The position numbers and the translations under genes are program-made. The notes under the pieces were generated by a model. The model was not told the origin of the DNA. It saw only the letters and a program-made list of their open reading frames with translations, and did no database searches. Of a DNA stretch of 64,000 nt, positions 1 to 9,027 are shown piece by piece; position 1 is the stretch's first letter; each line of letters begins with the position of its first letter. Origin of the DNA: Marinobacter gudaonensis. Lineage in GTDB: Bacteria > Pseudomonadota > Gammaproteobacteria > Pseudomonadales > Oleiphilaceae. The stretch lies in assembly GCF_900115175.1 (NCBI RefSeq), contig NZ_FOYV01000001.1:1178001-1242000 (forward strand), in the 5' to 3' direction.

Positions 1-536
1 TTGGGGCTGTCGAAGTACTTCGCATCCGGCGTGAATTTCAGTCGCGTACCGGTATTACGCTTGCCGACGGTATCTACCACTTCAAGTTCGGAGGCCTTGT
101 CGCCGTTGGCAAAGGTCATGCGATGCAGCTGGCCGTCTCGCTTGATGGACACTTCCAGATGCGTGGACAGCGCATTCACCACCGAGACACCCACGCCGTG
201 CAGACCGCCGGAGAAGTTATAGTTGCCCTGGGAGAATTTGCCGCCGGCATGGAGGCGGGTAAGAATCAGCTCAACACCTGGCAGGCCTTCTTCTTTGTGC
301 AGATCCACAGGCATGCCGCGGCCGTCGTCCTCCACGCTGAGGGAGCCGTCACTGTAGAGCACCACATCAATGCGCCTGGCGTGGCCCGCCAACGCCTCGT
401 CGACACTGTTGTCGATCACTTCCTGTGCCAGATGATTCGGCCGGCTGGTGTCGGTGTACATGCCGGGGCGCTTGCGCACCGGATCCAGACCGCTCAGGAC
501 TTCAATGGCATCGGCGTTGTATTGTTGCTGGCTCAT
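1..536 (-). CDS. parE: DNA topoisomerase IV subunit B, N-terminal part (truncated by window edge)
   Basis: Encodes the GHKL ATPase end of topoisomerase IV subunit B, which with ParC decatenates daughter chromosomes using ATP. The visible 178 residues begin MSQQQYNADAIEVLSGLDPV and carry the Bergerat-fold landmarks: the Asn-containing NSVDEAL helix, the DDGRGMP motif and the GGLHGVG lid glycines. The RKRPGMYT segment and the close spacing of these motifs fit ParE better than GyrB, although GyrB cannot be fully excluded because the toprim and C-terminal parts lie outside the window. The start is the ATG at 534-536 on the complement. The gene runs out through base 1, so only the amino-terminal third is seen. 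Confidence 0.9.
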   Translation of the reverse strand, partial: MSQQQYNADAIEVLSGLDPVRKRPGMYTDTSRPNHLAQEVIDNSVDEALAGHARRIDVVLYSDGSLSVEDDGRGMPVDLHKEEGLPGVELILTRLHAGGKFSQGNYNFSGGLHGVGVSVVNALSTHLEVSIKRDGQLHRMTFANGDKASELEVVDTVGKRNTGTRLKFTPDAKYFDSP

Positions 537-635
537 GGGCAGGAACGGGCTCCGCGATTGGTGTAGAAAGCTGAGCCATAGCTTAGGGATTCGTGAGCAA
601 AGATCAACGGTTGTTTTGTGGCCGCCAGCGCACGC

Positions 636-1127
636 TCAGCGCGCAAGATCCCGAACCAGGGGCTTACTGGTAACCCCGGATACTTCCAGCCGCTGCCACT
701 CCACACCGGGCACGGCCACCACCGCGCAGGGAGAGGTAATCACCTGGGCCACGATCATGCCCTGCCCGGGCTTTCTCGTCACCATATCGAGGGACAGCGT
801 GCTGCCGGAGAATCGCGCCTTTTCAAGAGCAACGCCATAGCCTGCGGTCGGCTTCTGGCCCAAGGTCACAAACACCAGATGCTCGCTGGCAAGATCCACC
901 TCACGAATGAGCCGGACACTGAGATTCTGGCCAGCAACGCCCAGCAAGGGTTCCAGGTCATCGGCCGAGTCCACATACACGACGCCGGGACCGGTAAGCC
1001 CGCAGTGATCCGACTGGGTGATCTGGCGCACTTCAGACACCGCCCCACGGTCCATGGCCACGGACGTGCAGGCGGCCAATGAGACGGCCAGAACTACACT
1101 TGGGACAACAGAATAACGCGCTCTCAA
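636..1127 (-). CDS. PrcB-like lipoprotein, partner of the adjacent subtilisin-like protease
   Basis: A 163-residue protein with a lipoprotein signal (LAAC lipobox, predicted lipidated Cys near residue 20) followed by one compact domain. The central FVTLGQKPTAGYGV stretch and the overall beta-rich pattern resemble the PrcB C-terminal domain family, named for the dentilisin-associated lipoprotein of Treponema denticola, which stabilises a subtilisin-like protease. Its start overlaps the stop of the upstream protease gene by four bases (ATGA), so the two are almost certainly co-transcribed and translationally coupled. Localisation at an envelope lipid leaflet and a role in maturation or stability of the protease are inferences from that pairing. 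Family assignment rests on pattern recognition only. Confidence 0.65.
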   Translation of the reverse strand: MRARYSVVPSVVLAVSLAACTSVAMDRGAVSEVRQITQSDHCGLTGPGVVYVDSADDLEPLLGVAGQNLSVRLIREVDLASEHLVFVTLGQKPTAGYGVALEKARFSGSTLSLDMVTRKPGQGMIVAQVITSPCAVVAVPGVEWQRLEVSGVTSKPLVRDLAR

Positions 1128-3790
1128 GGACTGTCCTCCATTCGTCTGGTCGGCTCGTTCATTTCCGAATTGACGGATTTCAGGCTATACCCCTCGAAGC
1201 CAACACGAGGTCCGCCAAGTGAATTGATTGTTGGTCTCCGAAAGCTTGTACTCATGCGGAGACCAGTAAGCTCTGTTTCCTGAACTTTAATAATCTGCGG
1301 CAGTCCATTCACGGGATACTCAGCGCAGGCCTCGCCGTTTTCGCAAATAAAGCCATTGTTGTCCATATCAGTGCCAGCGACTAAAAGATAATTACCCGGC
1401 TCGACGTTGCCGAATTCAAATCGATACTGTCCCCCGATCGCAGATACTACCTGTTGATACACTGTATTCCGTGCTTCATCTGCAGACAGCAGCAAAACAT
1501 AGTGCCGGCCAGCGTCTCCTCTGTCACTGGGATCGGAAAGGCGCACGTTTACCGGAACCGACAGACTTCGAACAGTTCCCGATCCTCTGTAGTCGATTTG
1601 CAGCTCCGCCGTTCCACTTTGAGTTTGCCCAAGCAATGCCGCATTTATGCTCAGAGTGACCGCTGGGGGAGAAGGTTCGCCTGCGACTAGCTCAGGCCCA
1701 ACCCGAAGCCATTCCGCATCGGCAGAAATCCCAACTACAGTGATGTCGGCCTGCGTCGGATATTGGTTTAACGCAAGTTGGATCTGGCTGTCACTATTAA
1801 CAAAAGTGACCACCGATGGGGACGCCGCAAGCACGTCTGGAATGTTTCCATCCAAGGCCGCATCCACGGCTTTGACTGCGTTGATCAGACCAGCTCCATA
1901 TTCGGTGCTGTTTTCCTTTGCATCCGTAAGTTGGCCACCAACCATCAGGGCAAAAAACTCATCGGAAGAAAGTGATGGCTTTTCTCCCTTCATGAGGGCA
2001 AACAAGCCTGAAACGTGAGGCGCGGCCATTGAAGTTCCCTGAAGTCCTGCGTATCCGGGCTCGAAAACCCCCTCATCATCGGTGCCCCAGGTACTAACGA
2101 TAATATCTGCCCGTGTATCCAGATTTGCGTCACGACTGGCATCGCCCCCAGGTGCCACCAAACTCACCGACGCCCCAACATTCGAATAGGATGCCCGCTC
2201 ACCTCCTGCGTCAACCGCACCAACACCCACAACATTCGGATACGCTGCAGGGTATGTCGGTTCGTCGGTTGCCTGATTGCCCGCGGCTGCGACTACCAGC
2301 TTTCCCGCGTTGTGTGCCGCATTGATCGCGTTTTCGAGCTGAGAATTAGGTGCGACGCCTCCGAGGCTGAGATTAATGACATCGATCTCAGCCTGATTAC
2401 CGGCCCACTCTATCGCAGCGATCAGGTCGGCCAGATTTCCAGTGCCCGCCTCCCCGAGGACTCGTACAGGGATGAGATCAGATCGATGGGCGACTCCGAC
2501 CACGCCTATTGAGTTATCGACAGACGCGACAATTCCGGCTACGTGGGTACCATGAAAATTGCTGCTCCTGGGCTGTCCATCACCTGGATCAGCTGGATTA
2601 GAGTCACGCCCCGGTTCGTTATCCAGGTCATTCTGAAGGCCCACAAAATCAGGCGAGGATGATGACGTAGACACTACTAGAACGTTTTGCTCAAGATCAG
2701 GATGCCAGTTTCCTGCGGTATTGGGAGCTGAACTGAAAAGGCCTGTGTCGAGCACAGCAACGCCCACACCAACACCCGCGTTGGGGGCCGCCTGCCAAGC
2801 GCTGGGAAGACTGATCAAGGTGGAATTCCATTGGCGCCCGTAAAGGGGATTACTCTCGGGACTGGTCGTCTGGGCATGGTAAATATAGTTTGGAGAGGCA
2901 GCACTTACGCCGGCCTGATTGCGCAACTGCTGCACCCAAGCAGCGGTTTTGATCTTGGCCAGCTTACTATTCGCCCCAGCCATGGACTTAAATTCGTTCT
3001 GTCGTAGATGCCAGACGCCCGGTCGGAGCTCGCGAACTGGCTCAGCCGACATGGAACTCGTAAGCGACGAAGGGGCGTCTGAATTCGAATTGACTCCTGC
3101 AAACGTGACGATTGCCTCACCCGGGACGAAATCGGGCTTTTGGTAGGCCGCATTCATCATGCTTTCAGCGTTGCGCTCGGCGACGATCAGCACATAACGA
3201 AACGGACCTCCTGACTGTGCACCCACTCGAATGGTGTAATTGCCCCTCCCAGACTCTATGACATGCAGAATCGACTGAGAGTCGCCAGGCGCGCCAACGA
3301 AGACCTCGCGATCTTCTCCGTCAAAGATTTGCAACCGCGGCCTAGGTGCTTCTAAACGCTCGTCGCTGAAGACCTGAAGGGAGACTCGATCTCCAGGTTT
3401 AAGGTCAGCTTTGAAATAATCCTGAGCATCCTGTGCAAAGTCGAAACGTGTGCTTTCCCCTGACCGGGCCGGGTATGTTCCTGCCGAGGGGCTCAAATAA
3501 CCGCCCACCACGCCCGTAACGGGCAGGCGTTGAGCCTCATCATCACAATTGTTGCTTATCGACTGGTTTATGCGTAGATCGTCGGCAGTATCAGAGTCAA
3601 TCCGAGTCTGACTCTCGATATCAATTACACCACTAACCGACACCGATTGGGCGTTCACTGCACTCTGAGAAAAGCTTCCTAATTCACCCAAGCATCCAGC
3701 GCTAGCAGATCCCCCGCCACCCCCACAGCCTGCGAGAACCAGCAGGCCGGAAATGGTCACGAGCAGTCTCAAGGCGGCAAAAATAGACAT
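1124..3790 (-). CDS. S8 (subtilisin-like) serine protease, lipoprotein, 888 aa
   Basis: Envelope-attached or surface serine protease. The N-terminus is a lipoprotein signal ending LVLAGC (Cys22) followed by a glycine run. A pre-peptidase beta-sandwich-like region lies around residues 115-205. The peptidase domain spans about 330-645 with catalytic Asp348 (VAVLDTG), His413 (HGTHVAG), oxyanion Asn505 (AAAGN) and Ser587 (GTSMAAPHVSG), so all catalytic residues are present. About 240 residues follow, predicted beta-rich, including a region rich in Asp/Asn (DMDNNGF) that might bind calcium. It overlaps the PrcB-like gene by four bases. Base composition appears less GC-rich than the flanking genes, suggesting acquisition or relaxed constraint. 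Substrate unknown. Confidence 0.9.
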   Translation of the reverse strand: MSIFAALRLLVTISGLLVLAGCGGGGGSASAGCLGELGSFSQSAVNAQSVSVSGVIDIESQTRIDSDTADDLRINQSISNNCDDEAQRLPVTGVVGGYLSPSAGTYPARSGESTRFDFAQDAQDYFKADLKPGDRVSLQVFSDERLEAPRPRLQIFDGEDREVFVGAPGDSQSILHVIESGRGNYTIRVGAQSGGPFRYVLIVAERNAESMMNAAYQKPDFVPGEAIVTFAGVNSNSDAPSSLTSSMSAEPVRELRPGVWHLRQNEFKSMAGANSKLAKIKTAAWVQQLRNQAGVSAASPNYIYHAQTTSPESNPLYGRQWNSTLISLPSAWQAAPNAGVGVGVAVLDTGLFSSAPNTAGNWHPDLEQNVLVVSTSSSSPDFVGLQNDLDNEPGRDSNPADPGDGQPRSSNFHGTHVAGIVASVDNSIGVVGVAHRSDLIPVRVLGEAGTGNLADLIAAIEWAGNQAEIDVINLSLGGVAPNSQLENAINAAHNAGKLVVAAAGNQATDEPTYPAAYPNVVGVGAVDAGGERASYSNVGASVSLVAPGGDASRDANLDTRADIIVSTWGTDDEGVFEPGYAGLQGTSMAAPHVSGLFALMKGEKPSLSSDEFFALMVGGQLTDAKENSTEYGAGLINAVKAVDAALDGNIPDVLAASPSVVTFVNSDSQIQLALNQYPTQADITVVGISADAEWLRVGPELVAGEPSPPAVTLSINAALLGQTQSGTAELQIDYRGSGTVRSLSVPVNVRLSDPSDRGDAGRHYVLLLSADEARNTVYQQVVSAIGGQYRFEFGNVEPGNYLLVAGTDMDNNGFICENGEACAEYPVNGLPQIIKVQETELTGLRMSTSFRRPTINSLGGPRVGFEGYSLKSVNSEMNEPTRRMEDSP

Positions 3791-3898
3791 GAAGAAAAAA
3801 CACCATTATCGGAGGTCGTGGCAACGAGCATAGCCCATAGACGAGATACACCGCTGTTTGGTTCTGTTGTCCTACGTAGCTTTATGTACTTCAGATGC

Positions 3899-3930
3899 AA
3901 AAAAGCCGCCTGGAGTTCCCCCCAGGCGGC
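3899..3930 (-). terminator. Rho-independent terminator of the TRAP-type operon
   Basis: A nine-base-pair GC-rich stem (3905-3913 with 3922-3930, GCCGCCTGG/CCAGGCGGC) with an 8-nt loop is followed on the minus strand by six T residues (A run at 3899-3904). It begins about 20 bases after the stop of the TRAP permease gene, the expected position for the transcript ending there. Confidence 0.85.
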
Positions 3931-3951
3931 CTTCATCCTGCCATAACAAGA

Positions 3952-6003
3952 TTACAACGCGTAGAACAGCATGGGCACGAATGCCACAAACAGCAGGGTT
4001 GGCCCCATCACCGCCAGGGGCAGGAGCAGCCGCTCGTAGCGATGCCAGAAGGAGCCGGTGCGCTCGGCGGCCAACACTTCGGTTTCGCCCACCACCTGCC
4101 TGGTGAGCAGATGGTTCAGGGCCACCGGCGGGCTCAGGTAACCGAGTTCGAAGGCCACCAGGCACACGATCCAGAAATGCAGCGGATCGATACCCAGCTG
4201 AATCGCCGGCTGGGCAATCGTGGCAGACACCAGGATCACCGCGCCGAACGGGTCCATGACCATTCCGATCACCGTCAGCATCACAACGATAACCAGCATG
4301 GCAATCCATGGGCTGGTAAGGTCTTCCGGAAACAATGCGTGAACAATATCGGAGCGCTCGAGAATGCCGCCAAGACAGATCGAGAACCCGATCAGTGCCA
4401 GCAACGCGCCAATGTGCACGGCGGAATCACTGGCGGCCGCCGAACTGCGGTTCCAGAAGGCCTGAGAGCGAGTTTCGCTCCCGGTGCGATTGGCCTTGGT
4501 CGAATCCAGTAGCACCAGGGCCAGCATCACCAGCGGCAGGATCAGCGGCGCGCTGTATTCGTTGAACTTCAGACCCAGGACGATCCAGATGGCGGCGATC
4601 ACCAGGGCACCCACCAGCGCATATGGCACCAGCGCCCGGCTTTCACCCAGCGCTGCCCGGAAGGCACCCGGTGCCGGCCGTGGCTTCCAGTTACCCTGTG
4701 TCTTGCAGACCACCAGGGAGAACAGGGTGGCGGACATGATGAACACCCAGAAGCCCCAGCCATAGAGTTCGGTTGTGGTCACTTCTTTGTTCAAGGCGGC
4801 CACCACCACGATCAACAGGCATGGATTGAGTACCACCCCGAGGCTGCCAGACATCGCCGTGGTCGCCAGAGAAAGCTGTCTGCCGGCACCGGCTCTGCGC
4901 AGCTCGTCGTAGACCACACCGCCCACCGCCAGAATGAAAATACCGGAGGCGCCGGTAAAGGCAGTCGGGAACGCCGTCGCAAAGATGATTACCGAAGCCA
5001 GCAGTGGCGCGGGCAGGTTGAACGGCTTGATCAGGTTCAGCAGCAGCTCCGGAATCCGGGTCTGCTTGAGCATCATGCCCACCAGCACGTACAGGCCGAT
5101 GTTGATGAACATGGAGGACAGGTTGGACATCATCCCGAAGTAGATCGCCAGGCCCGAGGCGTAGCCGTCCACCAGGAAGAAGTACGACATGGCGATCAGA
5201 CCCATGGCGCAATACAGCGGAACCACCAGCCCCGACGATGCAGAGAGCTTGCCGGCCCGGATGCGCTCGGGGACGTTCACAAAGCGAATGGCGTTGATCA
5301 CCATGAACAGGCCGAACACACCTGCCCAGGCATACTGGAGGTCCATGGTGGCCTCCGAGCCCGGCGAGCTTGCCAGCTTGCCGAGATAGGCGTTGAGAGA
5401 CAGCACCATCAGCCCGTTCACGACAAACTGCACCCCCTGGCTCAGTCGCCATTCAGCGCGGTTGCGGGGCAGTCTCAGGGCAATGTGGTCCGTATCCAGG
5501 GCGGCAATGGCGGCCGCCATGGCGAACATGGCAATGAACAGGTACTTGGTCAGCTCAATGTTGTCGAGCAGGAACTCGGCCAGCCCCTGCTCTACCGCCT
5601 TGAACACACCCAGCGCGGGCGTGGCGTGTTCCAGGTTCTGTTGATACAGGGCGTATTGCTGCTGACAAAGCTCCAGGTTGCTCTGCAGGGACTTGCGAAT
5701 GGCCTCCGGATTGGGGGGCGAGCTGAACAGATCGTCCGGGTCTGGTTTGTAGGCCTGCACCCGTCGCGCCACCTCTGCGTCCACGTCCATTTCCAGCTGG
5801 CAGGTGGGTTCCTTGGCGTCAGGGTTCAGCAGGTAGTAGTTAGGCCAGGTCTGTTCGCCCACCCACAGCAACCGCGAGTGCAGGGAGTTTCCCATGCCCA
5901 GCAGCAGGGTGAACAACAACAGAAGCAGGAGAACGGCCCCGTGCAATCGATGCACGGGGTAGAGGGTTCTCGCAGCCGGAGCGGTCAGTGCTCGCCAGTT
6001 CAT
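3952..6003 (-). CDS. TRAP-type transporter permease, fused small and large (DctQM-like) subunits, 683 aa
   Basis: Inner-membrane permease of a tripartite ATP-independent periplasmic transporter, expected to use an ion gradient to import a ligand delivered by a periplasmic binding protein. The N-terminus has one membrane segment (about 22-42) and an extended hydrophilic stretch (about 45-140), then several membrane helices like a DctQ subunit, then a long DctM-like region (about residue 245 onward) with the FPTAFTGASGIFILAVGG segment typical of re-entrant hairpins. At 683 residues it is longer than a lone DctM (about 430), consistent with fusion. It starts 15 bases after the stop of the binding-protein gene, so the two form an operon. 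Substrate unknown. Confidence 0.75.
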   Translation of the reverse strand: MNWRALTAPAARTLYPVHRLHGAVLLLLLLFTLLLGMGNSLHSRLLWVGEQTWPNYYLLNPDAKEPTCQLEMDVDAEVARRVQAYKPDPDDLFSSPPNPEAIRKSLQSNLELCQQQYALYQQNLEHATPALGVFKAVEQGLAEFLLDNIELTKYLFIAMFAMAAAIAALDTDHIALRLPRNRAEWRLSQGVQFVVNGLMVLSLNAYLGKLASSPGSEATMDLQYAWAGVFGLFMVINAIRFVNVPERIRAGKLSASSGLVVPLYCAMGLIAMSYFFLVDGYASGLAIYFGMMSNLSSMFINIGLYVLVGMMLKQTRIPELLLNLIKPFNLPAPLLASVIIFATAFPTAFTGASGIFILAVGGVVYDELRRAGAGRQLSLATTAMSGSLGVVLNPCLLIVVVAALNKEVTTTELYGWGFWVFIMSATLFSLVVCKTQGNWKPRPAPGAFRAALGESRALVPYALVGALVIAAIWIVLGLKFNEYSAPLILPLVMLALVLLDSTKANRTGSETRSQAFWNRSSAAASDSAVHIGALLALIGFSICLGGILERSDIVHALFPEDLTSPWIAMLVIVVMLTVIGMVMDPFGAVILVSATIAQPAIQLGIDPLHFWIVCLVAFELGYLSPPVALNHLLTRQVVGETEVLAAERTGSFWHRYERLLLPLAVMGPTLLFVAFVPMLFYAL

Positions 6004-6018
6004 GAGGATTCCGCCCTG

Positions 6019-7044
6019 TTATTCCCGGTTGGCCGCAGTGCACTCGGCGGCAGCCGGGTTGCTGGCACAGCGGATCTTGCTGAGCAGGCCCATCATCTTG
6101 GGATGGTAAACATCCGGTGCGCCGTTGAGGCCGTCACGCATTTCGATGCGGTTCTCCCGGAACATTTCCTGATAGCCACGGATGTCCTGCTCGGGAATGC
6201 GTACCCACTTCTCATCGGGAATCGCGGCTTCCTGGCCTTCGATCAGGGTCATAGCCTGCGGGAACATGTTCCAGGCTTCCTCGCGCGCCTTCTGGGCGAG
6301 ATCATCTCCGAGGACCTCATCGCGGGCTACGATCTGCAGGGTCAGCTGCGCCAGGGGATAGTCAACCACGCCACCTTTATCGCCAATGCCCTTGTACAGT
6401 TCGAGCGCTTCATAGGCAAAGGCCGGTGCGTAGGCGGTATCCACCGAGCCGTTATTGAACTTGCCGGCGAAGTTGGTGATATCAGAGGGAACCACAGTGG
6501 CCTTCACGTAGTTCACCATATGGATGGCGTCTTTCTGGTAATCCAGCGTTGCCATGCGCTTGCCGGCAAGCTCACCGGCGGTATCAATGCTCCGGTCGTT
6601 CACGAACAGGTAGCCGGCGCCCACCGGGATGATACCCAGCACTTCATAGCCGTTGGATTTCATCAGCGGCGCGGCTTTCGGCTGGGCCAGAGTGGCCAGC
6701 AGGGTTTTCAGGTTGCCGTAGGTGGGAATGGCTCCCACGGCACTGATGCTGCCGGTGAACTTGTTGAACGGACGAATCCGGATGTCGGTGGCCGCCACGG
6801 CATCACACTGGCCGGCGTTGAAGTCGCCGATGGCGACGCCTTCGTCGGTGTAGGGCTTGAGCTCGAAATCAACCCCGTGGCTTTTCATTTCCAGGGAGTA
6901 GTCCTTCACAAAGTTATAGAAGTCACCATTGGCCCCGATCACATCGAACACGCACATGGAGACGGTCTTTGCGGATGCAAGGGGCGCGGCAGCAGCCAGG
7001 GTCAGGGCGGCCAGGGTCAGGGTTGGTCTGGATTTGCGGATCAT
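6019..7044 (-). CDS. Periplasmic solute-binding protein for the adjacent TRAP-type permease
   Basis: A 341-residue secreted protein with a Sec signal peptide (AAAAPLASAKT, cleavage after about residue 25). The mature part begins KTVSMCVFDVIGANGDFY and has the two-lobe binding-protein pattern, including GAGYLFVNDRSI and DTAYAPAFAYEAL. It resembles the 'putative solute-binding protein' family (DUF6091-like) rather than classical DctP, which explains its weak similarity to dicarboxylate receptors. It would capture the ligand in the periplasm and pass it to the permease encoded 15 bases downstream. The lipoprotein gene 60 bases upstream is probably in the same transcript. The ligand cannot be read from the sequence. 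Confidence 0.7.
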   Translation of the reverse strand: MIRKSRPTLTLAALTLAAAAPLASAKTVSMCVFDVIGANGDFYNFVKDYSLEMKSHGVDFELKPYTDEGVAIGDFNAGQCDAVAATDIRIRPFNKFTGSISAVGAIPTYGNLKTLLATLAQPKAAPLMKSNGYEVLGIIPVGAGYLFVNDRSIDTAGELAGKRMATLDYQKDAIHMVNYVKATVVPSDITNFAGKFNNGSVDTAYAPAFAYEALELYKGIGDKGGVVDYPLAQLTLQIVARDEVLGDDLAQKAREEAWNMFPQAMTLIEGQEAAIPDEKWVRIPEQDIRGYQEMFRENRIEMRDGLNGAPDVYHPKMMGLLSKIRCASNPAAAECTAANRE

Positions 7045-7103
7045 TACGACCTCCGGGTCATTCTTGTGTTTGTCAGATATTCAGAGGGTGTCGGAGACCT
7101 GCC

Positions 7104-8153
7104 TCAGAGCAGGTCATCCAGATTCATGGTTTCGACATTCTCGGTTTCGCGCTCGGGGCTCATCTTGCCAAAGAACGTCTGAGGGGTGCGGTAGCCATAA
7201 TTGGCGGTCCAATACTTGTCCGAGGAGAATTGCACCGCATCGGCCGCCACTTCGTCCACCAGGCGATAGTCGTCCCACACGGTTACCCTGGCGTTGGAAT
7301 CAGCAAAGGTGGCAATTGCCTCCTCGAGCTTGTCGGGCCGACCAAAGGTTTCGGCGGCCACCGCCTGGAGCGCGTGCGGCACGCGGATGCCTTTCTCGAC
7401 ACCCAGCTGCCGGCTGTGTTCCAGCACCTGCCAGGGGTCGGGCGAGAGTTCCGGGCGGGTATCCGGCAGCAACAGCCACACCAGGGCACGGATGGCATTC
7501 GGTGTGCCACCCCACTTCTCGTTGTCCAGACAGGTCGCGGCACGCTCCGCCTGCGGCGCAATGTTGCGGGGAACGCCGGCCATGGCACCGGAATTGGCGT
7601 CGTTAACGATGGCCTGCATGCCGGTCAAAAGACCGAGGAGGAACGTCAGTTCGTCCTGTTCGCTGAACAGAAACGGACACTCCAGGGGCTCTGCGGCCGG
7701 GTCAAACTCGTAAGCGGCCATCGCACGCTGGAAGGAGCGGTACCGACGCTTTGCCGTCAGGGCATTCAGGCGCTTGGCCTCTTCCCGGGCATCCTTGGCG
7801 GTTGCAACATCGCCCTGATAATCAGCGCGCAGGTACGCCAGCTCCGCCTCCCAGGCCTTGTACTCGGCACAGTTGCCGGCCAGAAGCATGAGCAGGGAGC
7901 CCGTGGTGTCCGGCGCTTCAGTCACCCGTGAAAACGAATAGAGCAGCGGGTCGATGCCCTCGCCCAGGGCACAGGCCATCTTTGGGTCGGACATCTGCAG
8001 AACATAGGGTGTGGCCTCGCCCTCGGAGTAGTTAGAGAGGACGACACCCGTGGTGGTGTAGATGGGATTTGCCGAGCAACCTGCAAGGGCGGCAACCGCC
8101 GCCAGTGTGAGGGTCTGAAGACGTGGTTTCAGCCAAGCCAGAGAGGAAATCAT
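7104..8153 (-). CDS. Lipoprotein of unknown function, first gene of the TRAP-type operon
   Basis: A 349-residue protein with a signal peptide ending in a lipobox (VAALAGCSAN, lipidated Cys about residue 25). The rest is soluble, mostly alpha-helical and moderately rich in Ala and Glu, with no catalytic motif I recognise. Helical-repeat character (ALVWLLL, LEHSRQLG, AVAAETFG) is reminiscent of TPR-like TRAP accessory proteins such as the TatT type, but this comparison is tentative. It lies 60 bases upstream of the solute-binding protein on the same strand. The three-gene order lipoprotein, binding protein, permease suggests an envelope-anchored accessory component of the uptake system. Confidence 0.6.
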   Translation of the reverse strand: MISSLAWLKPRLQTLTLAAVAALAGCSANPIYTTTGVVLSNYSEGEATPYVLQMSDPKMACALGEGIDPLLYSFSRVTEAPDTTGSLLMLLAGNCAEYKAWEAELAYLRADYQGDVATAKDAREEAKRLNALTAKRRYRSFQRAMAAYEFDPAAEPLECPFLFSEQDELTFLLGLLTGMQAIVNDANSGAMAGVPRNIAPQAERAATCLDNEKWGGTPNAIRALVWLLLPDTRPELSPDPWQVLEHSRQLGVEKGIRVPHALQAVAAETFGRPDKLEEAIATFADSNARVTVWDDYRLVDEVAADAVQFSSDKYWTANYGYRTPQTFFGKMSPERETENVETMNLDDLL

Positions 8154-8337
8154 AAATCACCCTGCTTTACGTTGTTGTTGTATGCCCGATCGTTTGTCGG
8201 TTTTTGTTAACGGCTGCAAGAATGCTTCGAAAACTGTCCTACAAAAATGGCTGGAATGCCGAACGGATTATGCCGATGAGGCCAATGGCCCTCTTAGAAA
8301 GGTCGGTTCTTGAGGTTTTCCTGATGTAAATCAAAGA

Positions 8338-8361
8338 CTTTAATACCAGAACGTATTAAAG
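8338..8361. promoter_or_regulatory. Perfect 9-bp inverted repeat at the atuR 3' end
   Basis: CTTTAATAC (8338-8346) and GTATTAAAG (8353-8361) form a perfect inverted repeat separated by six bases. It covers the stop codon of atuR and lies about 180 bases upstream of the lipoprotein/TRAP operon, which is on the same strand. The AT-rich stem has no T run, so it is a poor intrinsic terminator; an operator for the downstream operon is equally possible. Confidence 0.4.
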
Positions 8362-8967
8362 GGCCAGCATTGCCATCACCTGGTCAGTCAGTCCATCCAA
8401 AGTGAGTCCGCCCCGCTCTGGCTTGTACCAGGTTACCGTCCAGCTCAGGGCGCCGGTCAGCATACGGCGCACCACGAAAGGATCTGCCAGCAGGTCACCC
8501 CGCTCTTTCAATGCTCCCAGAACGTTCAGCCACAGCGCCTCATAGATATCTCGGAGTTCGAGAACCTCGGCCCGGGAATCCTCGGACAGGCTGCGCCATT
8601 CAAACACCAGCACGGCCATGGCTTCTCCGGTTTGCCCGTTGATGGACTCGAGCTCAGCCCGTATCAGCGCCCTCAGTTTTTGCCGGGGCGTGTCGGCAGC
8701 CTCCACGGCCGCCTGCATCAGTGCGGTGTTCAGCCGGATTGTTTCAACCATAACCGCTTTCAGGATTTCCTCCTTGCTGCGGAAATGGTGGAACAGACTG
8801 CCAGACTGGATACCGACGGCGGCGGCCAGGTCCCGCACCGTAGTGCGCTCATAGCCCTTTTCCCGGAACAGGCGGGCAGCTTCGGTGAGCAAGCGCCCTC
8901 GGGCACCGTTGGGGTCGGAGACGAGGTTTTCGGCAATCAGGGACTGGAGGATCGGGTTCTGGCTCAC
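8356..8967 (-). CDS. atuR: TetR-family repressor of the acyclic terpene utilisation cluster
   Basis: A 203-residue TetR-type one-component regulator. The N-terminal DNA-binding domain (about residues 20-70) has the characteristic helix-turn-helix with TTVRDLAAAVGIQSGSLFHH followed by FRSKEEIL; the remaining helices form the ligand-binding and dimerisation domain, expected to bind a terpenoyl-CoA or other acyl-CoA. The gene is divergent from atuA with 122 bases between, and that space contains a palindrome of the type bound by acyl-CoA-responsive TetR regulators. In Pseudomonas aeruginosa AtuR represses the atu genes from the equivalent position. Assignment rests on this synteny plus family features; the inducer is inferred. 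Confidence 0.8.
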   Translation of the reverse strand: MSQNPILQSLIAENLVSDPNGARGRLLTEAARLFREKGYERTTVRDLAAAVGIQSGSLFHHFRSKEEILKAVMVETIRLNTALMQAAVEAADTPRQKLRALIRAELESINGQTGEAMAVLVFEWRSLSEDSRAEVLELRDIYEALWLNVLGALKERGDLLADPFVVRRMLTGALSWTVTWYKPERGGLTLDGLTDQVMAMLAL

Positions 8968-9027
8968 TGAAACGTTCCGGCTGGCAGATTAGGCCAATGA
9001 TTCTACCCTAAACTCGCCACTTTACAA

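Noticed and set aside
5485..7182. Long open frame on the plus strand opposite the TRAP permease and binding protein
   Set aside because: It is antisense to two well-supported genes, is rich in His, Gly and Gln as expected for a high-GC shadow frame, and has no recognisable domain.
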